Assembly: GCF_022808855.1 (NCBI RefSeq)
Contig: NZ_JAKZLF010000011.1
Location: 1 to 64,000, forward strand
Origin: Anaeromyxobacter soli
Lineage (GTDB): Bacteria > Myxococcota > Myxococcia > Myxococcales > Anaeromyxobacteraceae
Reading direction: 5' to 3'
Length of the DNA: 64,000 nt
The translations under genes and the position numbers were made by a program. The notes below the pieces were generated by a model, which saw only the letters and a program-made list of their open reading frames with translations, did no database searches and was not told where the DNA came from. Of the stretch, positions 1 through 7,917 are shown piece after piece (the stretch's first letter is position 1; every line of letters starts with the position of its first letter).

Positions 1-1
1 C

Positions 2-310
2 ACGGGCGGTAACGGCGGCGCCGGCGCGCGAGGCGGAGCGGGCGGCGCCGGCGGCGCGGGTGGCCTCGGGGGAACCGCGGGCACGGCCACGGGCGGGCGC
101 GGCGGCGACGGCGGCGTCGGGGGCACCGGCGGAGCGGGAGGCGCCGGCGGCGGGGGCGCGGGCGGGCCGTCGATCGGGATCTTCCAGGACCCGTCGAGCG
201 CGAGCACGCGCCAGAACGTCGACTTCACGATCAGTTCGGGGGGCGCCGGCGGGGCGAGCCCGGGGATCGCGGGGCAGCCCGGCGTCGCGGCCAGCTTCTA
301 CCAGCTCTAG
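2..310 (+). CDS. Glycine-rich repeat protein, C-terminal part (partial, 5' end outside window)
   Basis: The reading frame starting at base 2 is open to a TAG at 308-310. It encodes about 60 residues of Gly/Ala/Thr-rich repeats (GGAGG, GGTGG, GGVGG) followed by a non-repetitive tail of about 45 residues containing SIGIFQDPSS and ending in SFYQL. The composition resembles PE_PGRS-type and collagen-like surface or secreted proteins, which are common and highly variable in myxobacteria. The start lies upstream, so neither a signal peptide nor an N-terminal domain can be judged. Only the repeat composition and the stop are seen; surface location is inference. A strong hairpin follows immediately. 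Confidence 0.6.
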   Translation, partial: TGGNGGAGARGGAGGAGGAGGLGGTAGTATGGRGGDGGVGGTGGAGGAGGGGAGGPSIGIFQDPSSASTRQNVDFTISSGGAGGASPGIAGQPGVAASFYQL

Positions 311-327
311 AGCGGTCCCGAGAGTCG

Positions 328-366
328 AGCCCCGCCTCCTCTGCCCGAGGGGCGGGGCTGCTCTTC
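328..366 (+). terminator. Rho-independent-type terminator after the Gly-rich gene
   Basis: A nine-base GC-rich stem (328-336 with 351-359), extended inward by CCTC/GAGG (338-341 with 347-350), is followed by a pyrimidine-rich tract, gctcttcttct. It starts 18 bases after the TAG of the glycine-rich gene. Confidence 0.7.
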
Positions 367-395
367 TTCTGCGTCGCCGGCAGGCGCTCAGCACC

Positions 396-433
396 AAAAG
401 AAAAACCCCGCCTCCTGGACAAGGGAGGCGGGG
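396..433 (-). terminator. Terminator of the tRNA transcript (minus strand)
   Basis: Read on the minus strand, a perfect 10-bp stem (424-433 with 406-415) is followed by a run of T with one interruption (complement of 396-405). It starts five bases beyond the CCA end of tRNA-Glu and is a textbook intrinsic terminator. Confidence 0.85.
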
Positions 434-437
434 CAAA

Positions 438-512
438 TGGTGACCCGTACGGGACTTGAACCCATGCTCTCGGCGTGAGAGGCCGATGTCCTAACCGCTA
501 GACTAACGGGCC
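438..512 (-). tRNA. tRNA-Glu (anticodon CUC)
   Basis: Cloverleaf on the minus strand. The acceptor stem GGCCCGT pairs with ACGGGTC with one G-U, the discriminator is A, and CCA is encoded (438-440). The anticodon stem TCGGC/GCCGA encloses the loop CTCTCAC, giving anticodon CTC. The T-arm contains the GTTCAAGTC type sequence. It is followed by an intrinsic terminator and probably shares a transcript with tRNA-Gln just upstream. Confidence 0.95.
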
Positions 513-579
513 AACAGCGGGCGCTTATGTATCCGCGAGCGGTTCGGCAGTCAACGCTCGCCGTGCTTCTTTTTGATGC

Positions 580-653
580 TGGCTGGGGGACTAGGATTCG
601 AACCTAGATAGCCAGATCCAGAGTCTGGCGTCCTGCCGTTAGACGATCCCCCA
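580..653 (-). tRNA. tRNA-Gln (anticodon CUG)
   Basis: Cloverleaf on the minus strand. The acceptor stem begins TGGGGGA, so U1 pairs with A72 as is usual for bacterial tRNA-Gln, and CCA is encoded (580-582). The anticodon stem CCAGA/TCTGG encloses the loop CTCTGGA, anticodon CTG. The T-loop TTCGAAT is present. It lies 67 bases upstream of tRNA-Glu on the same strand. Confidence 0.95.
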
Positions 654-658
654 GAAAC

Positions 659-1000
659 CTATTTCCCCTTCACGAGCACGAAGACGCGGGTCTCGCCCTT
701 CAGCTCGTAGACGTTCAGCCCTTCCCACTGCCCCGGCTTCGAGTCCGGGTTCTCGATGTGCACGGCCTTCACGGCGGGCTGGTCCGCGATCGGCCGTCTC
801 CTGAACTTCCCCGGCGAGTAGACCGACCGGAAGAACTTCAGCGTGTCGTCGTAGCTCTTCGCGACCCGGTACCGGTTCTCGCCGACCTTCACCGCCTCGT
901 CGGGGAGGACCGCTCCGGCGACTCGCTCCGCGAGCGCGACGCCCGGCAGCGTGAGGAGAACCGCTGCGAGCGCGGCCTTATAGCGAGGCGGAAGGGGCAC
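659..1000 (-). CDS. Small secreted protein of unknown function
   Basis: 113 residues from a GTG start at 1000. The N-terminus has positive residues (PRYK), a hydrophobic stretch (AALAAVLLTLPG) and an ALA-E cleavage site, so it is predicted to be exported to the periplasm. The mature part contains AKSYDDTLKFFRSVY and a C-terminal beta-rich segment ending in FVLVKGK. The YDDT..FF layout resembles small myxobacterial periplasmic proteins of unknown function; no catalytic motif is visible. A TTG two codons upstream is an alternative start. It ends only a few bases before tRNA-Gln on the same strand. Confidence 0.7.
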   Translation of the reverse strand: MPLPPRYKAALAAVLLTLPGVALAERVAGAVLPDEAVKVGENRYRVAKSYDDTLKFFRSVYSPGKFRRRPIADQPAVKAVHIENPDSKPGQWEGLNVYELKGETRVFVLVKGK

Positions 1001-1074
1001 AGTCAAGCGGCACGTGTACCGGTCCGGGCCGCCCGCGTCAACCGCCGAGATCGGCCCCGGCCAGCGGCCCGCGC

Positions 1075-1620
1075 TCACCGCCAGACCCCCACCAGCTTGC
1101 CCTTGTGGCCGGCCTCCCGCAGCTTCAGCTCGCCCCGCTTGAAGGCCGCGCCGGCGTGGGGGCCGACCCAGAAGCCCTTCGGATCGCTGCGCCGCCAGTT
1201 CTTGCGGAACAGGTCGTGGATCTCCTGGAAGAGCGCCTTCAGCGCGAGCGGCTTGCCGAGCTTGGTGTTCGCGTCGTCGGTCACGTCGAGCTCCGCCCAG
1301 ACCCTCCCGGCGACGAGCTCCCCCTCCGCGTTGGGCAGCGAGCGCTCGTAGTGGAGCACGGGCGAGGGGACCTCCTCGATCGCCAGCATGCCCCTGTCTC
1401 GCCCGCGCTTCACCGGGTGGACGATCACGGGCCCGAGCCGCTCCATGGCGAGGTAGTAGGCGGACTGGTCGAGGTTCGCGACGAGGTCCGGCGCGACGCG
1501 AGGCGCCGTGTAGCCGGGCGGCACGAGCTCGGGGTAGACCGTGAGGTCGCGTCGCTCGAGGTGGCGGAAGAGCGCCCGCTCGTCGTCGGGGAGCATGAAG
1601 TAGTGGAGGGTCGCAGCCAT
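1075..1620 (-). CDS. Conserved hypothetical protein, 181 aa
   Basis: Soluble protein without signal peptide or membrane segment, starting MAATLHYFMLPDDE at 1620. I do not recognise a family. Visible traits are an acidic/aromatic N-terminal half, a central LHYERSLPNAEGEL stretch and a basic, tryptophan-containing C-terminal part (KNWRRSDPKGFWVGPHA). The periodic aromatic and charged pattern looks like a globular alpha/beta protein. It lies 38 bases downstream of the MshEN protein on the same strand and may be co-transcribed with it. The call rests on codon usage, start context and compact spacing. Confidence 0.7.
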   Translation of the reverse strand: MAATLHYFMLPDDERALFRHLERRDLTVYPELVPPGYTAPRVAPDLVANLDQSAYYLAMERLGPVIVHPVKRGRDRGMLAIEEVPSPVLHYERSLPNAEGELVAGRVWAELDVTDDANTKLGKPLALKALFQEIHDLFRKNWRRSDPKGFWVGPHAGAAFKRGELKLREAGHKGKLVGVWR

Positions 1621-1658
1621 GGGGTTCCGGAGGCCGGCGAGGGGCCGGGGGGCCCGTT

Positions 1659-2930
1659 CTACCGCACGCGGGCGACGAGCGTCTCGTAGCTCTTCGCGAT
1701 GCGCGTCGCGAGGATGAGGAGCTCCCCCACGCCGCCCGCGTCGACGAGGCCGCCCCGCCCGTTGTCCGCATAGAAGACGTTCACGACCCGCCCGAGGGCC
1801 AGGATGGGGACGAGGAACGCGTTCCCCGGCACGCCGCCGCCGAGCCGCTTGAGGAGCCGGATGTTCGCCTCGGTCTTGGGGAGCGGCCCGAGGACGTGCG
1901 CCCGGGTGCGGACCACGGTGTCGCCGACGCCCGGGGCGCCGAGCGCGAGCCGCAGGCGGCGGACCTGCTCCGCGTCCACCCCCTCGCCCAGCCCCGCCCA
2001 GCCTCGCAGCTCGCCTCGATTCACGGTGAGGAGCACGGCCCGCCGGAAGCGGGAGCGCGCGTGGCGCAGCACGATCCGGGCGATGGCGTCGCGCTCCGTG
2101 ACGCCCTCGAGCGAGCGGAGCGCCTCGTCGAAGCCGAGCGGTGAGGGCTCGGGCTCCGCGCGCCGCGGCGCGGGCGCGACGAAGCGGACCGGCGGCGCGT
2201 GCCCGGGCGCCCCCGCGAGCGACGCGAGCACCTCCGCCGCGAAGGGCGGCGCAACGGCGTCGTCCGGCAGCACGAGGTCGTCGAGCTCGATGATCTCCTC
2301 GTCGTCGGCGGGGACGGCCGGGGCAGCGGCGGCCGAGGGCGGCGCGAGCGCGAACGCGCCGGTGCCCGCGTAGAGCGCGTCGAACTGCCCCTCTCCGAGC
2401 AGGTCCTCCGGCGCCTCGGCGACGGGCGCCGCGGCGCCCTCGAGCGGCACCTCGGCCGTGAGCCGGCGCCGGAGCGACCCGAACTCCACCTCGATGCCGC
2501 GGAGCTGCCGCTCGATGCCGTAGCCTTGCTTGAGCAGCGCCCAGATCCGCGCCTCGGGGGCGACGATCGGGTGGACCTGCTTGCCCGTCGCGAAGGCGAC
2601 CTCGTCGAGCATCGCGAGATCGGAGGGATCGCAGGCGAGGATCGCGAGGCGGCGATCGGCGACGAGGTACGGGACGACGTCGTGCCGGTCGGCGACGTCG
2701 GCGCGCAGGAGCGCCAGCGCCTTGGGATCGAGCGGGAGCTCGCCCGAGAGCGCCGGCAGCCGGTGACGCCTGCCGAGGGCGGCCGCGAGCGCCTCCTCCG
2801 TCACCGCGCCCATCTCCAGCAGGTTCGTGCCGAGCCGCCCGCCGAAGATGACCTGGTTCTCGAGCGCGCCCCGGATCGCCTCGGGATCGCACGCGCCGTC
2901 CTGCAAGAGGATCTCGCCGAGCCGGGGCAC
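1659..2930 (-). CDS. MshEN (GspE/PilB N-terminal) domain protein with GAF-like C-terminus
   Basis: 423 residues. Residues 1-60 carry the double repeat typical of MshEN domains: RLGEILLQDG followed about 24 residues later by RLGTNLLEMGAVTEEAL. In this family the motif can bind cyclic di-GMP. Residues 60-155 match the rest of the GspE N-terminal fold (VPYLVADRRLAILACDPSD). An Ala/Pro-rich linker (about 170-265) leads to a C-terminal domain (about 270-423) whose pattern resembles GAF sensor domains. There is no Walker ATPase domain, so this is not a secretion ATPase. Such stand-alone proteins are typical of myxobacteria. A signalling or regulatory role, possibly responding to cyclic di-GMP, is inference. 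Confidence 0.75.
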   Translation of the reverse strand: MPRLGEILLQDGACDPEAIRGALENQVIFGGRLGTNLLEMGAVTEEALAAALGRRHRLPALSGELPLDPKALALLRADVADRHDVVPYLVADRRLAILACDPSDLAMLDEVAFATGKQVHPIVAPEARIWALLKQGYGIERQLRGIEVEFGSLRRRLTAEVPLEGAAAPVAEAPEDLLGEGQFDALYAGTGAFALAPPSAAAAPAVPADDEEIIELDDLVLPDDAVAPPFAAEVLASLAGAPGHAPPVRFVAPAPRRAEPEPSPLGFDEALRSLEGVTERDAIARIVLRHARSRFRRAVLLTVNRGELRGWAGLGEGVDAEQVRRLRLALGAPGVGDTVVRTRAHVLGPLPKTEANIRLLKRLGGGVPGNAFLVPILALGRVVNVFYADNGRGGLVDAGGVGELLILATRIAKSYETLVARVR

Positions 2931-2954
2931 GGCGCGATGATACCCCGGATCGGG

Positions 2955-4400
2955 TCAGGCCCTCCCCGGCCGCGTGAGCTTGGCCGCGTCGAGGATCCGG
3001 CGCACCTGCCGCGCGGGGAGGCCTCCGCGCTCCACCGCGACCTCGACGATCGACCGCCCGGTCCGCACCGACTCCTTCACGATCTCCGCGGAGGCGGCGT
3101 AGCCGAGCCGCGGCGCGAGGGCCGTCGCGAGGCTCACGGTCCGCTCGGCGTAGTGCCGGCAGCGGGCCTCGTCCGCCTCGAGGCCCCGCGCGCAGCGCTC
3201 GTCGAAGGCGCGCACCGCGTTCGCCAGGATCTGGAGCGCGTGGCAGAGATCGGCGGCCACGAGCGGCATCATGACGTTCAGCTCGAGCTGGCCCCCGCTC
3301 GCGGCCCAGGCGATGCCGGCGTCCATGGCGACGACCTGGTACGAGACCATCGCCAGCATCTCCGCCATCGAGGGGTTCACCTTGCCCGGCATGATCGACG
3401 AGCCCGGCTGGACCGGCGGGAGCCGCAGCTCGGCGAGGCCGGTGTTCGGGCCGCTGCCGAGGAGCCGGACGTCTCCGCCGATGCGGAGGAGCTCGAGCGC
3501 GGCCGCGCGGAGGGCGCCGGAGAGCGCCACGGCAGGGGCGAGGGACTGCATGGCGTAGAAGAGGTTCGGCGCGGGGGTGAGCGGGATCCCGGTCAGCCGC
3601 TCGAGCTCGCCGACCACGAGCCGCCCGTAGCGCGGATGTGCGTTCAGCCCCGTGCCCACGGCCGTACCGCCGAGGCCGATGACGGACAGCTCCGGCAGCG
3701 CGTCGCGGACCCGTCCGCCCGCGGCGCGGAGCGCGGCCGCCCACCCGGAGACCTCCTGGCCGAGCCGGATGGGTGTCGCGTCCATGAGGTGCGTCCTACC
3801 CGACTTCACGACGCCGTCCCACGCCCGCGCCTTCTCCTCGAAGGTGCCGGCCAGGCCGGCGAGCGCCTCGATCACGGCGGGGGCGAGCTCGAGCGCGGCG
3901 AGCCGGATCGCGGTCGGCACGACGTCGTTCGTCGACTGCGCCATGTTCACGTCGTCGTTGGGGGAGACGAGCGGCGCGCCGCGGCGCCCGCCGAGGAGCT
4001 CGCTGGCGCGGTTCGCCAGCACCTCGTTCACGTTCATGTTGTGGGAGGTCCCCGCCCCGGCCTGGTACACGTCCACCACGAACTGGTCGCGGTGCCGGCC
4101 CGCGAGGACCTCGCGCGCGGCGGCCTCGATGGCCCGGGCCTTCGCCCGCTGGAGGAGGCCGAGCCTCGCGTTGACGCGAGCGGCGGCGAGCTTGACGCGC
4201 ACCGTCGCGTCCACGAAGGCGGGGTGGGCGTGGAGCCCGGAGATGGGGAAGTTCTCCACGGCGCGCGCCGTCTGCGCGCCGTAGAGCGCGCCGGCGGGGA
4301 CCGGCACCTCGCCCAGGGTGTCCTTCTCGATGCGCGTGCGCGGGCTCGCCCGCGGCGCGGGGCGCGCCGCGGGGCGGCGCGAGGATCGGGTCGTCGGCAT
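2955..4400 (-). CDS. Class II fumarase / aspartate ammonia-lyase family enzyme
   Basis: 481 residues. Cytoplasmic homotetrameric lyase interconverting fumarate with malate or aspartate. Family signature GSSIMPGKVNP is present, with the mobile-loop serine in SSIM. Other conserved blocks are SPNDDVNMAQSTNDVVPT, GRTHLMDATPIRLGQE and the N-terminal GALYGAQTARAVENFPIS. THLMDATP is closer to fumarases, while ENFPIS is common in aspartases, so the substrate cannot be fixed by eye. The N-terminus carries a basic, Pro/Arg-rich extension of about 20 residues before the core. It starts with ATG at 4400 and diverges from the decaheme cytochrome gene across a 366-bp spacer. Confidence 0.85.
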   Translation of the reverse strand: MPTTRSSRRPAARPAPRASPRTRIEKDTLGEVPVPAGALYGAQTARAVENFPISGLHAHPAFVDATVRVKLAAARVNARLGLLQRAKARAIEAAAREVLAGRHRDQFVVDVYQAGAGTSHNMNVNEVLANRASELLGGRRGAPLVSPNDDVNMAQSTNDVVPTAIRLAALELAPAVIEALAGLAGTFEEKARAWDGVVKSGRTHLMDATPIRLGQEVSGWAAALRAAGGRVRDALPELSVIGLGGTAVGTGLNAHPRYGRLVVGELERLTGIPLTPAPNLFYAMQSLAPAVALSGALRAAALELLRIGGDVRLLGSGPNTGLAELRLPPVQPGSSIMPGKVNPSMAEMLAMVSYQVVAMDAGIAWAASGGQLELNVMMPLVAADLCHALQILANAVRAFDERCARGLEADEARCRHYAERTVSLATALAPRLGYAASAEIVKESVRTGRSIVEVAVERGGLPARQVRRILDAAKLTRPGRA

Positions 4401-4766
4401 GAAACGGATATTCACGGTTCGTCGCGTCCCGCGCAATCGCGCACGCGCGCCGCGAAGGGGCTCGGCGCTCGGTGGGCCGGGAGCCGGGCAGGCGCCGGCA
4501 GCGGGGTTGCGTGCGCACGTTCTGCGCCTACATTCACCTCGCGTGGTGGGCGCGCGACAACGCGCCCCGTTCGCCCGCCCGAAGCGCGGCCCGGCGATTA
4601 GCTCCGCATGCGTCTCGCCCCGCCGCGGGGTCTGCCTTCTCTCCCCAAGGTGGTGCAACGTGGCGTGAACGCGGGGCAACTTTCGCCTGCGGGGCACGTC
4701 GCGCATCCGGCGCTCCAGCGCTTCTCTCCGCGTCACGTGACCCACGGTGCACGTAAGGAGGACTCG
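4401..4766. other. Divergent intergenic region, 366 bp
   Basis: Spacer between the minus-strand fumarase/aspartase and the plus-strand decaheme cytochrome gene. It must hold both promoters. I see a clear Shine-Dalgarno AAGGAG at 4755-4760 for the cytochrome gene, but no convincing sigma-70 or sigma-54 promoter and no gene. Confidence 0.6.
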
Positions 4767-7079
4767 ATGACGTGGCGTGTGCGAGGCGCGGCGTGGAGCA
4801 TCGCCGCTGCGGTGGTGATCGCGGCGATGGCGTGCGGCGACAACAACAACAACAAGGGCGGAGGTGGAGGCGGCGGCGGCGGCGGCGGCACGGGCGACAC
4901 GTCCTCGAACCAGAACGGCGCGCTCAAGGTCGAGATCCAGAACGTCGAGGTGCCCGAGAGCGGCGCGCCGGTGCTCACGTTCCGCGTGACCTCCGACGGG
5001 ACCGCGGTGACCGACCTCGCACAGGAGGTGAAGAACGGCGTCGTCCCCTCCGGCTCGCCCCCGTCCACGACGTTTCCGTGGGTGAGCCCGATCCGCGTCG
5101 TGCTCTCGAAGTACGACCCCACGACGTCCGAGTTCACCTCCTATTACACCGTGAACGCGACCGGTCAGCCGTTCACGCCACCGGGCGGCACCGCGCAGCA
5201 GCCGAAGCAGGCGACCGCGACGCAGGCCACCTTCGACGCGGGACCCACGGACGCCACGCTCGATCAGCGCCTCACGCACCAGGGCGACGGCGTGTACAAG
5301 TACACGCTCGCGGCCATCCCCGCCGGCGCGCAGGTGGACCGGACGAAGACGCACACGGCAGGGATCTGGCTCACCCGGCACACGGCCGCTGGTGAGCCGG
5401 GCACGTCGTCGGCGACCTCGACCCGGAACTTCATCCCGGCGGGCGGGACCCCGAAGCGTCTGCAGATCGTGAGCAACGACGCGTGCAACGCGTGCCACGC
5501 TCCCGCGATCGCCGCGCACGACGAGCGGCTCGGCGCGACCGTCTGCCAGACCTGCCACTCCCCGCAGTCCACCGATCCCGAGTCGGGCAACAGCGTCGAC
5601 TTCAAGGTGATGGTCCACAAGATCCACATGGGCGGCGACCTGCCCTCGGCGCAGGGCGCGACGGGCCAGCCGTACACGATCGTGGGCTTCCGCCAGAACG
5701 TGTTCGAGTTCGACAAGTCGTGGATGCACGACGTGCGCGACTGCACCGTGTGCCACAAGGGCACGGACGCCGACCGCTACAAGACCAACGCCAACCAGGC
5801 GGCGTGCACCTCCTGCCACGACACCGTCAAGTTCGACGGGTCGGGCGCCGCCGCGTGCGCGCTCGGGACCACCGAGACGGCGCCGTGCAACCACGCGCAG
5901 GTCGGGGCGACCGCGTGCACGACGTGCCACACGGCGGACGCGGCCGGCATCGGCGTCGCGACCGTGCACGTGCCGCTCGCCAAGAAGGCCGAGGCGTACA
6001 AGTACGAGATCGTCAACGTGACCACCGGCGCGGACCGTAAGCCGGTCGTGCAGGTGCGGGTCACGAAGAACGGGACGCCGGTCGACCTCGCAGCGGACCC
6101 CGCCTACAAGCAGACGCTGAGTCGGCTCAACGTGAAGATCGGCTGGCACCAGCCGGGCGCCGCGGACTACACGAACGTGGGCAGCGGCGCGACGTCGCCG
6201 GGGCAGCCGGTGGACATCCCGGTGGTCGGCGCGACCGGCCTGACGCCCGCGGCCACGCCCGTCTCCGGCCAGACGAACGTGTACCAGGTGACCTCGCCCA
6301 CGGCGATCACCGACGGCGTCACCACCTACTCCGTCTTCATCGACGGCCGTCCCATCGAGAACGGGGAGGAGCTCCCGGTCAAGAACGTCATCCAGGACTA
6401 CGCGATCGGCGGCGGCCAGGCGGCGGCGCGGCGCCAGGTGGTGGACATCGCGAAGTGCGACTCGTGCCACGGCCAGCTCTCGGCGCACGGCGCGAACCGG
6501 AACGACGTCATCCAGGTCTGCGCGGTCTGTCACAACCCGCGCGCGACCGACAAGGGCCGGCGCACGGCGACGGCGACGAACCCTGCGTGCGCCGCCACCA
6601 CGACCGAGCAGTCCATCGACTTCAAGCGCATGATCCACGAGATCCACGGCGGGTCCATCCGCGGGAACGACCTGACGATCTGCGGGTTCGGTAGCAACCC
6701 GATCACCTTCGAGGCGGGTGCGGAGGTGCCGCAGCTCGACACGGTGCAGAACTGCACCCTCTGTCACACGGGCGAGACGTATCAGGTCCCGCCGGCGGGG
6801 AGCACGGTGCCGCTCGACACCACCTATGTCGCGAACGTCGTGGCGGACCAGACCGACGACACGACCACCCCGGCCGTCATCGCGGTGTGCACCGCCTGCC
6901 ACGACAACGCGAAGTTCACGGCCACGGCGGGGCTGCCCTCGTGCAGCTCGCTCGCGACCGTGAACAGCGAGCCGTGCGCGCACACGGGCGGCGAGGCGAC
7001 CGTCGGAACGACCTGCGTCGCCTGCCACGGCAAGGGGGCGCCGTTCGACATCGTGAAGTTCCACGACATCAAGCCGTAG
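4767..7079 (+). CDS. OmcA/MtrC family decaheme c-type cytochrome, outer-membrane lipoprotein
   Basis: 770 residues from ATG 4767, preceded by AAGGAG. The N-terminal signal ends in a lipobox (VIAAMAC), followed by GDNNNNK and a ten-glycine run, a flexible tether typical of a surface lipoprotein. Ten CxxCH heme motifs are visible: CNACH, CQTCH, CTVCH, CTSCH, CTTCH, then after a heme-free beta domain CDSCH, CAVCH, CTLCH, CTACH, CVACH. This five-plus-five arrangement separated by beta-barrel domains matches OmcA/MtrC proteins, which pass electrons from the outer membrane to extracellular iron or manganese oxides. No MtrA or MtrB partner is next to it. Strand, start and heme count are directly seen; metal reduction is inferred from the family. 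Confidence 0.93.
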   Translation: MTWRVRGAAWSIAAAVVIAAMACGDNNNNKGGGGGGGGGGGTGDTSSNQNGALKVEIQNVEVPESGAPVLTFRVTSDGTAVTDLAQEVKNGVVPSGSPPSTTFPWVSPIRVVLSKYDPTTSEFTSYYTVNATGQPFTPPGGTAQQPKQATATQATFDAGPTDATLDQRLTHQGDGVYKYTLAAIPAGAQVDRTKTHTAGIWLTRHTAAGEPGTSSATSTRNFIPAGGTPKRLQIVSNDACNACHAPAIAAHDERLGATVCQTCHSPQSTDPESGNSVDFKVMVHKIHMGGDLPSAQGATGQPYTIVGFRQNVFEFDKSWMHDVRDCTVCHKGTDADRYKTNANQAACTSCHDTVKFDGSGAAACALGTTETAPCNHAQVGATACTTCHTADAAGIGVATVHVPLAKKAEAYKYEIVNVTTGADRKPVVQVRVTKNGTPVDLAADPAYKQTLSRLNVKIGWHQPGAADYTNVGSGATSPGQPVDIPVVGATGLTPAATPVSGQTNVYQVTSPTAITDGVTTYSVFIDGRPIENGEELPVKNVIQDYAIGGGQAAARRQVVDIAKCDSCHGQLSAHGANRNDVIQVCAVCHNPRATDKGRRTATATNPACAATTTEQSIDFKRMIHEIHGGSIRGNDLTICGFGSNPITFEAGAEVPQLDTVQNCTLCHTGETYQVPPAGSTVPLDTTYVANVVADQTDDTTTPAVIAVCTACHDNAKFTATAGLPSCSSLATVNSEPCAHTGGEATVGTTCVACHGKGAPFDIVKFHDIKP

Positions 7080-7111
7080 CGCGAAGGACCCCCGAGCCGC
7101 GGGGGCGGCGA

Positions 7112-7150
7112 GGGCCCGGCCGGACATCCGGCCGGGCTCTCGTGTTTTTT
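7112..7150 (+). terminator. Intrinsic terminator after the decaheme cytochrome gene
   Basis: A perfect GC stem (7115-7123 with 7128-7136, loop ACAT), followed four bases after the extended stem by a run of six T (7145-7150). It separates the decaheme gene from the diheme gene and implies separate transcription. Confidence 0.85.
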
Positions 7151-7223
7151 CGGCACGAGCTGCCCGACCGGGGATGGCGTTCGGTAGGCGCCGTCACGAG
7201 CGTTTGGGGCCGCGGAGGGGCAC

Positions 7224-7895
7224 ATGCGCACGGGACGGAGCGGGTCGTGGATGGCGGCGCTGGCGGCGCTCGCGGTGGGCGCGGCGTGTGGCGACGCCCG
7301 CGAGGTGTCCGACGGCGGCGGCTCCAACGCGGGGGACCTGACCCCGTCGCCAGGGGCGCAGGCGTCCTTCGAGCAGCAGATCCACCCGCTCTTGCAGGGG
7401 AAGTGCGGGGCGTGCCACGGCAGCGCCTGGGGCTCCAGCGACGTGAACGCGTCGTACCAGGCGGCCCTCGGCGAGGTGAACACCGCGAGTCCGGCCCAGA
7501 GCCCGCTCTACGTGCGTCCCACGGGCGGGAGCGGCCACGCGAAGGTGCTCTCCGACGCGGAGGCGCAGCTCGTCCTGGAGTGGATCCAGCAAGGGGCGAA
7601 CGGACCGACCACACCGACCACGCCGACGACGCCTACCACGCCGACCGTCTCGTTCTCGACGCAGGTCCACCCGTTCCTCGTCGCGAGCTGCGGCGGCTGC
7701 CACGGGAGCGCGTGGGGCTCGAACGACACCGCGATCTCGTACGCGGCGGCGCTGCAGAAGGTGGACACGGCGAATCCCACGCAGAGCGCGCTCTACGTGC
7801 GCGGGACCGGCGGAAGCGGCCACGCCAAACGGCTCTCGGACGCGGACGCCCAGACGCTGCTCACGTGGATCCAGGAGGGGGCGAAGAACGACTGA
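7224..7895 (+). CDS. Duplicated diheme c-type cytochrome lipoprotein
   Basis: 223 residues. A signal peptide ends in a lipobox-like AVGAAC followed by GDAR. Two near-identical halves of about 85 residues each carry one heme site in the context CGACHGSAWGS (first) and CGGCHGSAWGS (second), each ending in a GGSGHAK..LSDA.A...L.WIQ.GA segment. A Thr-Pro linker of TTP repeats joins them. The repeat SYQAALGEVNT / SYAAALQKVDT confirms an internal duplication. It is predicted to be a periplasmic or outer-membrane electron carrier. Its position just downstream of the decaheme lipoprotein suggests the same respiratory context, though a terminator separates the two genes. Confidence 0.85.
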   Translation: MRTGRSGSWMAALAALAVGAACGDAREVSDGGGSNAGDLTPSPGAQASFEQQIHPLLQGKCGACHGSAWGSSDVNASYQAALGEVNTASPAQSPLYVRPTGGSGHAKVLSDAEAQLVLEWIQQGANGPTTPTTPTTPTTPTVSFSTQVHPFLVASCGGCHGSAWGSNDTAISYAAALQKVDTANPTQSALYVRGTGGSGHAKRLSDADAQTLLTWIQEGAKND

Positions 7896-7917
7896 GCTCC
7901 GGAGACGGCGGCGCGGC

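Noticed and set aside
2-310. Possible CRISPR or DNA repeat array at the left edge
   Set aside because: The repeats are short, imperfect GGC-rich units in one reading frame and encode glycine-rich protein; there are no spacers of constant length.
4401-4766. Sigma-54 promoter before the decaheme cytochrome gene
   Set aside because: Some GGCAC-like strings are present, but none has a GC at the required spacing.
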